Below, piece after piece: positions 35,879-45,721 of a stretch of 64,000 bases of DNA. Both the position numbers and the translations under genes were made by a program. Source of the stretch: CAZYFH01 sp965249175 (GTDB lineage Bacteria > Acidobacteriota > Vicinamibacteria > Vicinamibacterales > UBA8438); NCBI GenBank assembly GCA_965249175.1, contig OZ252227.1, positions 5,332,001 to 5,396,000 on the forward strand, given 5' to 3'. The stretch's first letter is position 1, and each line of letters opens with the position of its first letter. A model generated the notes under the pieces. It was not told the DNA's origin. It did not search any database and was given only the letters and a program-made list of their open reading frames with translations.

Positions 35879-37453
35879 CTACCGGGGCCGGACGGTCGGC
35901 GCCACGTCGAGCGGCTCTTTGGCACCGAGCGCACGCAGCAGAGTGCCGGTGCTGGTTCGGACCTGGACGTTGCCGCTGCCCGCCCGGAAGCGGTCGGCGA
36001 GCATCAGCGGCGTCTCGCCGCGTTCGTTCGCAACATTGATCGCGGCCCCCCGGTCGACGAGCAGCTGGATCAGCCGATCCGACTTGATGTGAGCAGCCGC
36101 GTGCAAGGCGGTGTGGCCAGCGCCGGTGGCCGCGTTGACGTCGGCCCCGAGCTCGAGCGCCAGTTCGACCGCCGCCAGCGTATCGGCCTCCGTGCGCAGG
36201 CTCTCAGCCTCGTACCGCCCCAGGCCGGCGGCCACCATCAACGGAGTCGTCCCGTCACTCGCCGCCAGCAGCGGGTCCGCCCCACCGGCCGCGAGGACCC
36301 GCATCACCTCGACGTCACCGGCCATCGCCGCCAGCAGGAACGGTGTGGCGCCGTCGAACACGTTGACCCCTTGCTTGTTGTGCTCGTATGAGATCTGGCT
36401 GTAGCCGAACCTGGGCGGGGTCTTCTTCAGGCGGGCGTTCGGATCGGCGCCATGCGCGAGCAGCGCCTCGACCAGCTCGAGCCTTCCGTCGGACGGCACG
36501 CCGCGAATGGCTCGCCACTCGCCGTCACGCTCGGCGTCGATGCCGTTTGGCCCCGACAACTCGGTCTGCCAGGCGCCCGCGGCCCAGTGGAGGGCCGTGT
36601 GGTCGGGTCCCTCCGGCTCGCGCTCTGCCACGGTCCCGTCGTCCACGTCGGCTGAGGCCCTCATGGGCGCCTTGGCAACGGGCCCGGTGTTGGGGTCGGC
36701 GCCCGCCTCGAGCAGGAACACGGCCACGGGGACCTGTCCGCGCACGGTCGCCACCACCAGTGCGCTTGTCCCGTCGGATGTCGCGTCGTTCACGTCCGCA
36801 CCCGCCGCCACCAGCGTCCGGGCGACCGTTAGGCTCCCTTCGCGGGCCGCGAACAGCAGCGGGGTGAAGCCGTTCTTGGACCGGGCATCGACGTTGGCAC
36901 CGCCCGCCAGCAACACCTCGACCACCTCGAGATGCCGCCTGGAAGCGGCCCACATCAGTGCCGTCTGCCCGGTGACCGGGTCGGCAGCGTTGGCCTCGGC
37001 GCCAGCCGCGAGGAGCGCGTCGACCGCGGCGCGATTCCCGGTGCTCGCAGCGCGCATGAGCGGCGTCTCTCCAGTCGCGCGGGCCACGTTGGGATCGCTG
37101 CCCGCGTCGAGGAGCACTCTCACCATCTCGACGCTCGCGTTGGCGGCGGCGAGCGACAGCGCGGTGACACCGTGTGCATTCGCCGCGTCCAGCTCCGCCC
37201 CGGCATCGATCAGCAGGCGCGCCGTTGCGACGTCGTTCCAGTGGGACACCCAATGAAGCGCCGTGGCGCCGTCCGGCTGCCGGACATTGACGTCGACCCG
37301 CGCCTCGACGAGAGACCGTACCGCGCGCGCGTCCTGCCGTCTGGCCGCGTCCACGAGCCGTAGATCCTCTGCGGCGGCCAACGCGAGACCACTCGCAGAG
37401 ACGAGCGACAGGACCGCGCCGACCCAGACACCCCGTGTTGTCATGATCCGCAT
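35879..37453 (-). CDS. Secreted ankyrin-repeat protein (second copy)
   Basis: A 524-residue protein starting at ATG 37453 (a TTG just upstream is less likely; GAGG precedes at 8 bases). Signal peptide about 8-25. Repeats: DGATALHWVSHWNDVATARLLIDAGAELDAANAHG, GETPLMRAASTGNRAAVDALLAAGAEANAADP, GQTALMWAASRRHLEVVEVLLAGGANVDAR, and so on, about eleven in all. The inserted spacer before GATPFLLAAMAGDVEVMRVLAAGG and the C-terminal ANERGETPLMLADRFRAGSGNVQVRTSTG are characteristic. It is the sibling of the protein at 18334-19881, and its last third matches the remnant at 59362-59830. It follows the DUF1552 gene by 31 bp on the same strand. Confidence 0.88.
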   Translation of the reverse strand: MRIMTTRGVWVGAVLSLVSASGLALAAAEDLRLVDAARRQDARAVRSLVEARVDVNVRQPDGATALHWVSHWNDVATARLLIDAGAELDAANAHGVTALSLAAANASVEMVRVLLDAGSDPNVARATGETPLMRAASTGNRAAVDALLAAGAEANAADPVTGQTALMWAASRRHLEVVEVLLAGGANVDARSKNGFTPLLFAAREGSLTVARTLVAAGADVNDATSDGTSALVVATVRGQVPVAVFLLEAGADPNTGPVAKAPMRASADVDDGTVAEREPEGPDHTALHWAAGAWQTELSGPNGIDAERDGEWRAIRGVPSDGRLELVEALLAHGADPNARLKKTPPRFGYSQISYEHNKQGVNVFDGATPFLLAAMAGDVEVMRVLAAGGADPLLAASDGTTPLMVAAGLGRYEAESLRTEADTLAAVELALELGADVNAATGAGHTALHAAAHIKSDRLIQLLVDRGAAINVANERGETPLMLADRFRAGSGNVQVRTSTGTLLRALGAKEPLDVAPTVRPR

Positions 37454-37484
37454 CAATGCGCCTCGTCTTCCGCCGTGCGCGGCC

Positions 37485-38843
37485 TTAGAGGTCGGACAGC
37501 TCCGCGAACGTCCCCGTGCTGTTACCGATCTGCTCGGCTGGCACGCCGAGCTTGTGCAGGACGCTGAGATAGAGGTTCGTCAGCGGCGTCGTGTCCGGAA
37601 ACCGAAGATGGCGCCCACCCGCGATCTGACCGGCGCCCCCGCCCACGAGCAGGGCCGGCAGCTTGTGTGGATCGTGCTGATCGCTCTCGCTCATGCCGCT
37701 GCCGAAGAACACCGTCATCTGATCGAGCAGCGACCCGTCGCCATCGGGCGTCGCGTGGAGCCTCTCCAGGTAGTAGGCGAAGAGCTGCATGTGGTACGTG
37801 TTGATGCGCACCAGCTTCTCGACGCGTTCCGGATCCGACGTCGAATGGGTCACTTGATGGTGCCCACCGGCCACGCCGATCTCGGGATAGGTGCGACCGC
37901 TTATCTCCTTCCCGACCATAAAGGTGCCGACCCGGGTGAGATCGGCCTGATAGGCCAGCACCATGAGATCGAACATCAGCTTCGCGTAGTCCTCGAACGC
38001 CTCCGGGACGGCGCCCGTCGGCCGCTCGAGCGACGGGAGCTCGCGGTCGCCCTGCGCCTCGGCTTTCTGGATGCGCAGCTCGACGTCTCGAATGGCGTCG
38101 AGATACTCCGTCAGCTTGACCCGGTCGCGCGCCCCTAGCACCGCCTGGCGATCCGCAACCGTGTCGGTGACCGAGTCGAGGATGCTTCGGTTCTTGCGGA
38201 GCCGTGCGGCCTGCGCGGCTGGGTCCGTCGTATCGGCATCGCCGAACAGGCGTTCGAAGACCGCACGCGGGTTGTTCTCGACCGGCATCGGCGTCGTCGG
38301 CGTTCGCCACGACAGGGTGTTGACGTAGGCACAGCTGTAGCCGACGTCACAGGCGCCAGCCAAATCGGTCGCTTCGAGACCGATCTCGAGCGAGCGGAGC
38401 TGGGTCTCCCGGCCGAGCTCCTCCGCCGCCAGCTGGTCGACCGAGACCCCCGTCTGGAAATCGGCCCCCTCCGTCGGTTTGCCGTGCACGCCGGTCAGAA
38501 ACGCGGCGCCGATGCGCCCATGGCCGCCCGCCGGCTCACCGGGGCGCGCGACCGCCGGCTCGTTGTCGAGCCCGCTCACCACCACGACCTGGTCATGCAC
38601 CTTCGCGAGCGGCTGAAGGATCGGCGGCAGCGCGAACCCCGCGCCTTCGGTGGTGGGTGTGAACTGATCCATGATCATGCCCATTGGGACATAGACCACC
38701 CCGAACCGCTTCGTTGGCCGTGCCGCGGTGTTCCGAATGGCCGCAAATGCCGGCACCATGCTATCCAGCAACGGCAGGGCGATCGTGGCGCCCAGGCCAC
38801 GTAGAACGGTGCGCCGCGGCAGGGCTCGCTTGGTCACAATCAT
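37485..38843 (-). CDS. DUF1552 (HXXSHH) Tat protein with degenerate signature (second copy)
   Basis: A 452-residue protein with the start at ATG 38843 behind GAGGAGGGCGG, overlapping the DUF1592 stop by 4 bp (ATGA). Tat leader: ALPRRTVLRGLGATIALPLLDSMV (about 8-30, twin Arg at 10-11). It carries the family blocks CDVGYSCAYVNTLSWRTPTTPMPV and GGGAGQIAGGRHLRFPDTTPLTNLYLSVLHKLG. The family motif HxxSHH is HQVTHS at 329-334, so the second His and the Ser are changed, unlike the paralogue at 22386-23726. Exported; function unknown. Between the DUF1592 gene and the ankyrin gene. Confidence 0.88.
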   Translation of the reverse strand: MIVTKRALPRRTVLRGLGATIALPLLDSMVPAFAAIRNTAARPTKRFGVVYVPMGMIMDQFTPTTEGAGFALPPILQPLAKVHDQVVVVSGLDNEPAVARPGEPAGGHGRIGAAFLTGVHGKPTEGADFQTGVSVDQLAAEELGRETQLRSLEIGLEATDLAGACDVGYSCAYVNTLSWRTPTTPMPVENNPRAVFERLFGDADTTDPAAQAARLRKNRSILDSVTDTVADRQAVLGARDRVKLTEYLDAIRDVELRIQKAEAQGDRELPSLERPTGAVPEAFEDYAKLMFDLMVLAYQADLTRVGTFMVGKEISGRTYPEIGVAGGHHQVTHSTSDPERVEKLVRINTYHMQLFAYYLERLHATPDGDGSLLDQMTVFFGSGMSESDQHDPHKLPALLVGGGAGQIAGGRHLRFPDTTPLTNLYLSVLHKLGVPAEQIGNSTGTFAELSDL

Positions 38844-41248
38844 GACGCCGCCCTCCTCATCTGAAACGGGATGCTCTCGACGATACCCAGGATGATCGAC
38901 GACCACTGATAGTCGCTGGCGGCCGCGTCGTGCACGATTTTTCGAATGGCCGGCATGTCGTAGTACTCGACGCCCCGCCCCAATGCATAAGTCAACAGCC
39001 GGCTGGTGACCGTCGTCACGAACTCGATGTCGCGAGCGGCCAGCATCTCCCGCAGCCCGGTCGGCCCGTCGAACGACGCGCCGTCAGGCAGCTCGCCCGA
39101 CGCGTCGATGGTGGTCCCGGCCTCGGCGGTGCGCCACTTGCCGATCGCGTCGAAGTTCTCCAGTGCGAAGCCAAGCGGATCCATGCGTGCGTGGCAGCTC
39201 GCGCACACCGGGTTCGCCCGGTGCTGCTCCATCCGCTCCCGCATCGAGCGGGGTTGCGCGGTCGTGTCGTGCTCGTCGAGCTCGGGCACGTCGGGCGGCG
39301 GCGGCGGCGGCGGGGCGCCAAGGACGTTCTCCAGCAGCCATTTCCCCCGCAGCACGGGCGAGGTTCGCGTCGCATACGATGTCACCGTGAGAATGCTGCC
39401 GTGTCCCAGGAGGCCGCGCCGCCCATTATCCGACATCGGAACGCGTCGGAAGTGGCTCCCGTAGACGTCTGGCACGCCGTAGTGACGGGCGAGCCGCTCG
39501 TTGAGGAAGGTGTGATCGGCCGTCAGCAGCTCCACCACACCGCGATCGTCGCGCAACTGCTGTTCGACGAAGAGCTCGGTCTCGCGCCCAAACGCCTCGC
39601 GCAGGTTGTCGTCGAATTCAGGAAACGCGTTGACGTCTGGCGCCACGGCGCGCATGTTACGCAGGTAGAGCCACTGACCGGCGAAGCTCGTGGCGAGCGT
39701 CGTCGAGCGCGGGTCGGCCAACATCCGTCGCACCTGCGCCTCCAGGACGCCGGGCCCGCGCAACCGCCCCTCTGTCGCGACGCCGAGCAGCTCGTCGTCT
39801 GGAATGCTGTTCCAAAGCACGAACGACAGCCGGGACGCGAGCTGGAGATCCGTCAAGCGGTAGGGAACACCGGCGGCGACGTCGACCGGGTCCGGCTCCA
39901 TCCGGTAGAGGAAATCGGGGTCGATGAGGATGCGCTCGAGCGCCCACCGGATGCCCACCTCGAAGCTGTCCGCCTCGGCGCGGCCGGCCCGAAAGACACC
40001 GAGCAGCTTGTCGAGGTCGGCGTCGGTGACCGGCCGCCGGTAGGCCCGGTGCGCCAGTGAGGTAAGCAACTGCCGTGCGCACGGCTCGTCGCTCGTGGCC
40101 CCCTCGGGACGACAGATGAAGATGCGGCGACGACTCGGGGTGTCCCCCAGCGCGCTGGCGTTGAACGGGCCCTCGATCTCGACACGGCCGACGCGCGTTT
40201 CCGCGCCGCGCACGCCGCCAAACGTGATGTTGGCAACAGGCAGCTGCGCGGGCGCGACGCCTTCGGGCGCGACCATGCGCTCGACGAACGTGACGCCGAG
40301 CACGTGCGGTCCAGCTGTCGCCGCAAAGCGAACCTCGAGCGGCTGAAGCGGAACGCGCCGGCGGGGGCGGTCCGGGTCTCGCGGCGGCCGCTCGAGCGTG
40401 AAGAGTTGGACCTGGACACCGTCGAGACGCACCTCGAGCTGCTGCGGCTCAGGCCCCGGCCGTATGCCCTCGCCCAGGCGCGACGCGATCCGCACGATGT
40501 ACTCGCCATCGACAGGGAAATGATGGCGAATCACCGTCCCGCCTCGAGTACCGAACGGGAGCGACTCGCTGGCGCGGGCGGCCTGCGTGTCCATGCGCGA
40601 GACCGCGTAGGACTGGATCCCTGGACGGACGCTCATATCACCGACCGCGAGCCGCGCGATTCGCGAGGCGGCCGACATGTAGCGCTCGAGTAACCCCGAC
40701 GACAGTCGCTGCATGTCGGCGTTGTTGTCGAAGCCAAACGCCATGTCGTCGGCGGGCAGGAGCGCGGTCCCGTCCACCTCGACCGCGAGCAGGTCGCGTA
40801 CCGCGTTCGCGTACTCGGTCCGAGTGAGCCGCCGCACGGTCGGACGACCCGGATCCGGCTCGGCGGCAGCCGAACGATCGATCGATGTCTCAAGCCATGC
40901 CGCGAACGCCCCGTATGTCTCTCCCGACGGGCGTGGCCGCGCCGGTGGCGGCATCTCCTGCGTGCGCAGCTTGAGCAGCACCTTCTCCCAGACCTCGGCA
41001 TTCGCACCGACGTCTTGGAGATCCGCGGTCTCGAGCGAGAGACCGGCTGTCTGCAGGCGGTCGCTGTGGCAGGTGACGCAGTAGCGGTCGAGCACGCCGC
41101 GGAACGCGTCCGCTGACGCTGGCGCGAGTCGTGCGGACTGTGTGGACGACCGCGCGCGCTGGCGCGGTTCGGCCTCTACGAGGCCGGCCCCCATGACCAT
41201 GATCAGGCCAAGGAGCAACGCGCGGACGCCGAGCAGGACTTTCGGCAC
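38840..41248 (-). CDS. DUF1592 (PSD4)-family secreted cytochrome-like protein, second copy
   Basis: An 802-residue protein with a signal peptide (about 6-25, LGVRALLLGLIMVMGAGL). First heme motif CVTCH at 57-61 in LDRYCVTCHSDRLQ, then EVWEKVLLKLRTQEMPP. Middle segments FGFDNNADM, LGEGIRPGPEP and SFAGQWLYLRNMR fit DUF1587, DUF1595, DUF1592 and DUF1588; a poly-Pro stretch (APPPPPPPDVPELD) and the second heme site CASCH with HARMDPLGFALENFD close the C-terminal DUF1585-like part. Module order here is DUF1592, DUF1552, ankyrin, while at 18-24 kb it is ankyrin, DUF1592, DUF1552. The 74 bp gap to the divergent CRTAC1 gene must hold the promoters. Confidence 0.89.
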   Translation of the reverse strand: MPKVLLGVRALLLGLIMVMGAGLVEAEPRQRARSSTQSARLAPASADAFRGVLDRYCVTCHSDRLQTAGLSLETADLQDVGANAEVWEKVLLKLRTQEMPPPARPRPSGETYGAFAAWLETSIDRSAAAEPDPGRPTVRRLTRTEYANAVRDLLAVEVDGTALLPADDMAFGFDNNADMQRLSSGLLERYMSAASRIARLAVGDMSVRPGIQSYAVSRMDTQAARASESLPFGTRGGTVIRHHFPVDGEYIVRIASRLGEGIRPGPEPQQLEVRLDGVQVQLFTLERPPRDPDRPRRRVPLQPLEVRFAATAGPHVLGVTFVERMVAPEGVAPAQLPVANITFGGVRGAETRVGRVEIEGPFNASALGDTPSRRRIFICRPEGATSDEPCARQLLTSLAHRAYRRPVTDADLDKLLGVFRAGRAEADSFEVGIRWALERILIDPDFLYRMEPDPVDVAAGVPYRLTDLQLASRLSFVLWNSIPDDELLGVATEGRLRGPGVLEAQVRRMLADPRSTTLATSFAGQWLYLRNMRAVAPDVNAFPEFDDNLREAFGRETELFVEQQLRDDRGVVELLTADHTFLNERLARHYGVPDVYGSHFRRVPMSDNGRRGLLGHGSILTVTSYATRTSPVLRGKWLLENVLGAPPPPPPPDVPELDEHDTTAQPRSMRERMEQHRANPVCASCHARMDPLGFALENFDAIGKWRTAEAGTTIDASGELPDGASFDGPTGLREMLAARDIEFVTTVTSRLLTYALGRGVEYYDMPAIRKIVHDAAASDYQWSSIILGIVESIPFQMRRAAS

Positions 41249-41322
41249 AGAGAGCTACCTCCGACCCGCTATAGTACTCCACATCCCTTGCCCACGGTCG
41301 GGAGGGACCGCTCCAGCCGGGC

Positions 41323-43074
41323 ATGACCCACACATCCAGATCGGCGCTCGCCTCGCTGCCGTTGGCGGCGTTTCTCGTGTCCTGCCAGGCCGGCGAGGAC
41401 GGTACATCTGGGAATGCGCCGGCCCCACCCGCCGACGCCCCGCTCGAATGGTTCGTGGACCGAGCCGACGCGACGGGCCTCGACTTCCTGCACGACAGCG
41501 GCATGAGCGGCCGGTACTACCAACCCGAGATCAGCGGGTCCGGAGCGGCGCTGTTCGACTACGACAACGACGGCGATCTCGACGTGTTGCTCGTGCAGGG
41601 TGGAACCCTCGAGGGGAGCTCGTCTGCCGCGCCCGCAGACCTCTCGGATCGCCTGTTCCGAAACGACCTCAAGGTCGGCGAGGACGGATCGGCATCCTGG
41701 CGGTTCACCGATGTGACCGAGGCAAGCGGGATCGCGCCCCGCGGATACGGCCAGGGCGTGGCCACCGGCGACATCGACAACGACGGATGGATCGATCTCT
41801 ACCTCACCGGGTTCGGGCGCAACCAGTTGTTCAAGAACAACGGCGACGGCACCTTCAGCGACGCCTCGGCGCAGACCGGCACCGATAGCCCCGCGACGTG
41901 GGGCGTGTCGGCCGTGTTCGCCGACTTCGACCACGACGGATGGCTCGACCTCTTCGTCGGGAACTACCTGAGCTACAGCCTGGCCACACACAGGCAGTGC
42001 TTCAAGGAGTCCGGGCTGGAAGACTACTGCACCCCAGGTCAGTATCCTCCACAGGAAGACCGGTACTACCGCAACCGGGGCGACGGCACGTTCGACGACG
42101 TCACGACCGCGTCGGGCATCGGCGCAGCGTTCGGACCGGCCCTCGGCGTGGTGACCGCGGATTTCAACGCAGACGGCCGAATCGATCTCTTCGTCGCGAA
42201 CGACCAGCAGGAAAACCAGCTGTGGATGAACCGCGGCGACGGCACATTCGACAACCGGGCGCTGGCATCCGGCGTGGCCCTGAACGCCGCCGGATTCGCC
42301 AAGGCCGACATGGGCGTTGACGCAGGCGATTTCGACGGCGACGGCGACGAAGACCTGCTCACCACCGACCTGAGCCTCGAAGGCAGCACGCTCTTCGTCA
42401 ACGACGGCACCGGTCTGTTCGAGGATGGGAGCCGGGCGTCCGGCATCGGCGCGGCCAGCCGTCCGTACACTGGTTGGGGCGCCGCCTGGGTCGACGTCGA
42501 GAATGACGGCTGGCTGGACATCCTCGCGGTCAACGGCCTGGTCTGGCAGGATCTCGATGCGCTGACACCCGACAACCCCTTTCCGTATCAGCAGCGGAAC
42601 CAGCTGTTCCGCAATCTCGGTGACGGGCGTTTCGAGGATGTCACAGACCGCGCCGGCGCCGCGTTCGAGCTGTCTGAGGTGAGTCGCGGAGCCGCGTTCG
42701 GCGACATCGACAACGACGGTGACGTCGATGTGCTCGTGGCCAACGTTGGTGGCCCGCCGCGTCTCCTCATCAACCACGTTGGCAACCAGCACCACTGGCT
42801 CGGCCTGCGACTCGTCGGAGCGAACGCGCGACGCGACATGGTCGGCGCACGGGTGGCGATCACGCGCGCCGACGGATCGACACTGTGGCGCCGGGCGCGG
42901 GCCGATGGGAGCTACGCATCGGCGAACGATCCGCGAGTGGTCGCAGGCCTCGGTGAGCCGGCGGCGCCCCCGCGCGTTCGCGTCGTCTGGCCCAGCGGGC
43001 GAGAGGAGGAGTGGACCGACCTACCGGTCGACCGATACACGACGCTGGCCGAAGGGACCGGGCGCCAGCCGTGA
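41323..43074 (+). CDS. CRTAC1-type FG-GAP/ASPIC lipoprotein
   Basis: A 583-residue protein with lipobox-type leader LVSC (Cys21). The mature chain begins with PLEWFVDRADATGLDFLHDSGMSG, then DYDNDGDLDVLLVQGG (about 79-95) and at least seven FG-GAP/VCBS DxDxDG repeats, with the C226-C236 pair (SGLEDYC) of the shared insertion, a later FDGDGDEDLLTTDLSLEGS, and the ASPIC/UnbV end VVWPSGREEEWTDLPVDRYTTLAEG. A calcium-stabilised propeller on the outer face of a membrane is likely. It stands apart from a TPR gene but has the same architecture as the paired copies at 47107 and 50561. Confidence 0.88.
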   Translation: MTHTSRSALASLPLAAFLVSCQAGEDGTSGNAPAPPADAPLEWFVDRADATGLDFLHDSGMSGRYYQPEISGSGAALFDYDNDGDLDVLLVQGGTLEGSSSAAPADLSDRLFRNDLKVGEDGSASWRFTDVTEASGIAPRGYGQGVATGDIDNDGWIDLYLTGFGRNQLFKNNGDGTFSDASAQTGTDSPATWGVSAVFADFDHDGWLDLFVGNYLSYSLATHRQCFKESGLEDYCTPGQYPPQEDRYYRNRGDGTFDDVTTASGIGAAFGPALGVVTADFNADGRIDLFVANDQQENQLWMNRGDGTFDNRALASGVALNAAGFAKADMGVDAGDFDGDGDEDLLTTDLSLEGSTLFVNDGTGLFEDGSRASGIGAASRPYTGWGAAWVDVENDGWLDILAVNGLVWQDLDALTPDNPFPYQQRNQLFRNLGDGRFEDVTDRAGAAFELSEVSRGAAFGDIDNDGDVDVLVANVGGPPRLLINHVGNQHHWLGLRLVGANARRDMVGARVAITRADGSTLWRRARADGSYASANDPRVVAGLGEPAAPPRVRVVWPSGREEEWTDLPVDRYTTLAEGTGRQP

Positions 43075-43162
43075 TGCGCCCTGACCGTCTTCGCGCACAC
43101 TGACGAGGGACCCGTGGTGGTACGATACGCTTGAGTTCCTGGGCGCAGGAGGGTTTTCAGCC

Positions 43163-45664
43163 ATGAGACCGAGTGGCAGAACGGCGGCCGTACTCGCGTG
43201 GGTGCTCGGGCTCTGGGGAGCCGCCGCAACCACCGCCTGCGGTGGCGGCGATGCGCCCGCGGAGCCGGCGCCAGCCATGGAGATCCTCGCCGCGGAGGCG
43301 CCGAACGCTCGCGACCTCCTCGCCGCCGGCCACGTGCTCGAGGTTCCATCGTTCTCGCTGACCGATCAGACCGGAGCTCCCTTCGGCTCCGCCCAGCTCG
43401 ACGGCCGCGTCTGGGTGGCCAGCCTCACGTCGACTCGGTGTGGCGATGTGTGTCCTGAAGTAACGGCCGAGCTGCGCGCGGTCCAGGAAGAGCTGCTGGG
43501 GTCCGCCACCTTGGACGACGTCCGGCTCGTCAGCATCAGCGTCGACGCCGAGCACGACACGCCGCAGGTCCTGACGGCTCACGCCAACGGGGCCGGGGCG
43601 GACCAGGACCGCTGGAAGTTTTTGACCGGACGACCTAATCAGATCCGGCAACTGGGCACGCACGGCTTCCGCCTGCCGATCGAGGAGCACGCTGCCGGCG
43701 CCGAGCCAACGTTCCCACGCCAGGAGGTGCTGCTCGTGGGCCGCGACCGGCGGATCCGCGGGGTGTTCGACGGCTCGAGCCCGGACGATCGCGCATCGCT
43801 CGTCGCCGAGCTGCGCGCCCTCGCCGATGCCCCGGCCCGGCAGCGATACGCCGACCCGGAGGAGGTGCGCGACCCGCCGTGGCTGCGCCAGCGTGAACAG
43901 GATCAGCTCGCGACGGTCGACCGGTTTCAGGTGTTTTACGACTTTCAATTCGAGGATCAGGTGCACGAGAGCGGCATCACCTTCCTCAACCGTGTGACCG
44001 ACGATTCAGGCAAGGCCTACATCCCGGTCCACTACGACCACGGGAACGGGCTTGCGGTCGCCGACGTCGACGACGACGGGCGCCTGGACATCTACTTCTC
44101 GAACCAGGTGGGCGGCAACGAGCTGTGGCGCAACCTCGGGAACGGCGAGTTCGACAACATCACCGCCACGGCGGGCGTCGCGCTGGCGGACCAGATCAGC
44201 GTGACAGGGTCGTTCGCCGATACCGACAACGACGGCGATGCCGACCTGTACGTGACGACCGTCCGCGGTGGCAACCATCTCTTCGTCAACGACGGCAGCG
44301 GCCGATTCACCGACGTCACCGAGGCGGCCGGTCTCACGCATGTCGGTCACTCGTCGGGCGGGGTGTTTTTCGACTACAACCGCGACGGGTTGCTCGACTT
44401 GTTCCTGTGCAACGTCGGCGTGTACTCCACTGGTGAGATGGGGCCCGGCGGATACTACGTCGGCATCGCCGAGAACGCGTTCTTTGGGCATCTCCAGCCG
44501 GACGAGCGAAACGAGCGGAGCATCTTGTACGAGAACCAGGGAGACAACCGGTTCGTCGACGTGACCGAGGAGCGCCGGCTGGTCGACGAGAGCTGGACGG
44601 GGGACGCGAGCCCGATTGATGCCAACAATGACGGGTGGCCCGACCTCTACGTGCTGAACATGCAGGGGAACGACCAGTACTACGAGAACGTCGGCGGTGA
44701 GTACTTCGAGCGGCGGAGCCGCGAGCTGTTCCCCCGAACACCATGGGGATCGATGAGCATCAAGGCCTTCGACTTCGACAACGACGCCGACATGGACCTC
44801 ATCCTCACCGACATGCACTCGGACATGAGCGAGGACGTCGGCCCGCCGCGTGAGAAGCTCAAGTCACGCATGCAGTGGGGCGAGGACAGGTTGCAATCCG
44901 GCGGGATGAGCATCTTCGGCAATGCGTTCTTCCGCAACGAGGGCGACGGCACCTTCACCGAGGTGTCGGACGAGCTCGGGACCGAGAACTACTGGCCCTG
45001 GGGACTCAGCGTCGGCGACCTCAACGCAGACGGGTATGACGACGTGTTCATAGCCTCGAGCATGAACTTCCCCTTCCGTTACGGGGTCAACACCGTCCTG
45101 ATGAACAACCGGGGCGAGGCCTTCCTCGACAGCGAGTTCATCCTGGGGGTGGAGCCGCGCCGCGATCGGCGCACGGCGAGGCGCTGGTTCACGCTCAATT
45201 GCCTGGCCGCGGACCGCGGCAATTCGCGCTGCGAGGATTACGGGCTGCTCGGCGAGGCTGAGGTGTGGGCGTCGGTGGGATCGCGCGCCGCCGCGATCTT
45301 CGATCTCGAGGGAGACGGAGACCTGGACATCGTCACGAACGAGTTTCACGATGGGCCGATGGTGCTGGTCAGCAACCTCGCGGAGCAAACGACGGTCCGC
45401 TATCTGACCGTCGCGCTGGTCGGGACGGAATCCAATCGCGACGGACTGGGGGCCCGTGTGACGGTCCAGACCACCACAGGGTCCTACGTGAAGGTCCACG
45501 ACGGACAGTCGGGCTACCTGTCGCAGAGCCTCATCCCGCTCTATTTCGGGCTCGGGGACGCCGACAGCGTGGCGGAGGTCGTCGTGGAGTGGCCGTCAGG
45601 CACCCGTCAAGTGGTGTCCGGACCGATTGACGTCAACACCACGCTCGAAGTCCGGGAAGAGTAG
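43163..45664 (+). CDS. SCO1/SenC-like domain fused to CRTAC1-type propeller lipoprotein
   Basis: An 833-residue protein with leader AAATTAC (lipid Cys near 26). Residues about 60-220 form a SCO1-like thioredoxin domain: FSLTDQTGAPFGSAQLDGRVWVASLTSTRCGDVCPEVTAEL with copper motif C93-x3-C97, then VSISVDAEHDTPQVLTAHA. The usual copper-binding His in the later FxHS-type motif is missing (TFPRQEVLLVGRDRRIRG at 183-200). The rest repeats the CRTAC1 protein at 23830-25743 nearly residue for residue (ESGITFLNRVTDDSGKAY, DYNRDGLLDLFLCNVGVYS, SLIPLYFGLGDADS). So a copper chaperone-like domain was joined to a propeller. Copper delivery is possible; thiol-redox activity is the alternative. Confidence 0.88.
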   Translation: MRPSGRTAAVLAWVLGLWGAAATTACGGGDAPAEPAPAMEILAAEAPNARDLLAAGHVLEVPSFSLTDQTGAPFGSAQLDGRVWVASLTSTRCGDVCPEVTAELRAVQEELLGSATLDDVRLVSISVDAEHDTPQVLTAHANGAGADQDRWKFLTGRPNQIRQLGTHGFRLPIEEHAAGAEPTFPRQEVLLVGRDRRIRGVFDGSSPDDRASLVAELRALADAPARQRYADPEEVRDPPWLRQREQDQLATVDRFQVFYDFQFEDQVHESGITFLNRVTDDSGKAYIPVHYDHGNGLAVADVDDDGRLDIYFSNQVGGNELWRNLGNGEFDNITATAGVALADQISVTGSFADTDNDGDADLYVTTVRGGNHLFVNDGSGRFTDVTEAAGLTHVGHSSGGVFFDYNRDGLLDLFLCNVGVYSTGEMGPGGYYVGIAENAFFGHLQPDERNERSILYENQGDNRFVDVTEERRLVDESWTGDASPIDANNDGWPDLYVLNMQGNDQYYENVGGEYFERRSRELFPRTPWGSMSIKAFDFDNDADMDLILTDMHSDMSEDVGPPREKLKSRMQWGEDRLQSGGMSIFGNAFFRNEGDGTFTEVSDELGTENYWPWGLSVGDLNADGYDDVFIASSMNFPFRYGVNTVLMNNRGEAFLDSEFILGVEPRRDRRTARRWFTLNCLAADRGNSRCEDYGLLGEAEVWASVGSRAAAIFDLEGDGDLDIVTNEFHDGPMVLVSNLAEQTTVRYLTVALVGTESNRDGLGARVTVQTTTGSYVKVHDGQSGYLSQSLIPLYFGLGDADSVAEVVVEWPSGTRQVVSGPIDVNTTLEVREE

Positions 45665-45721
45665 GCCACCCGGCCTAGCCTCGCCGTTCTCGGTGCGACG
45701 CGCGACTTTCACCACGGGCTG

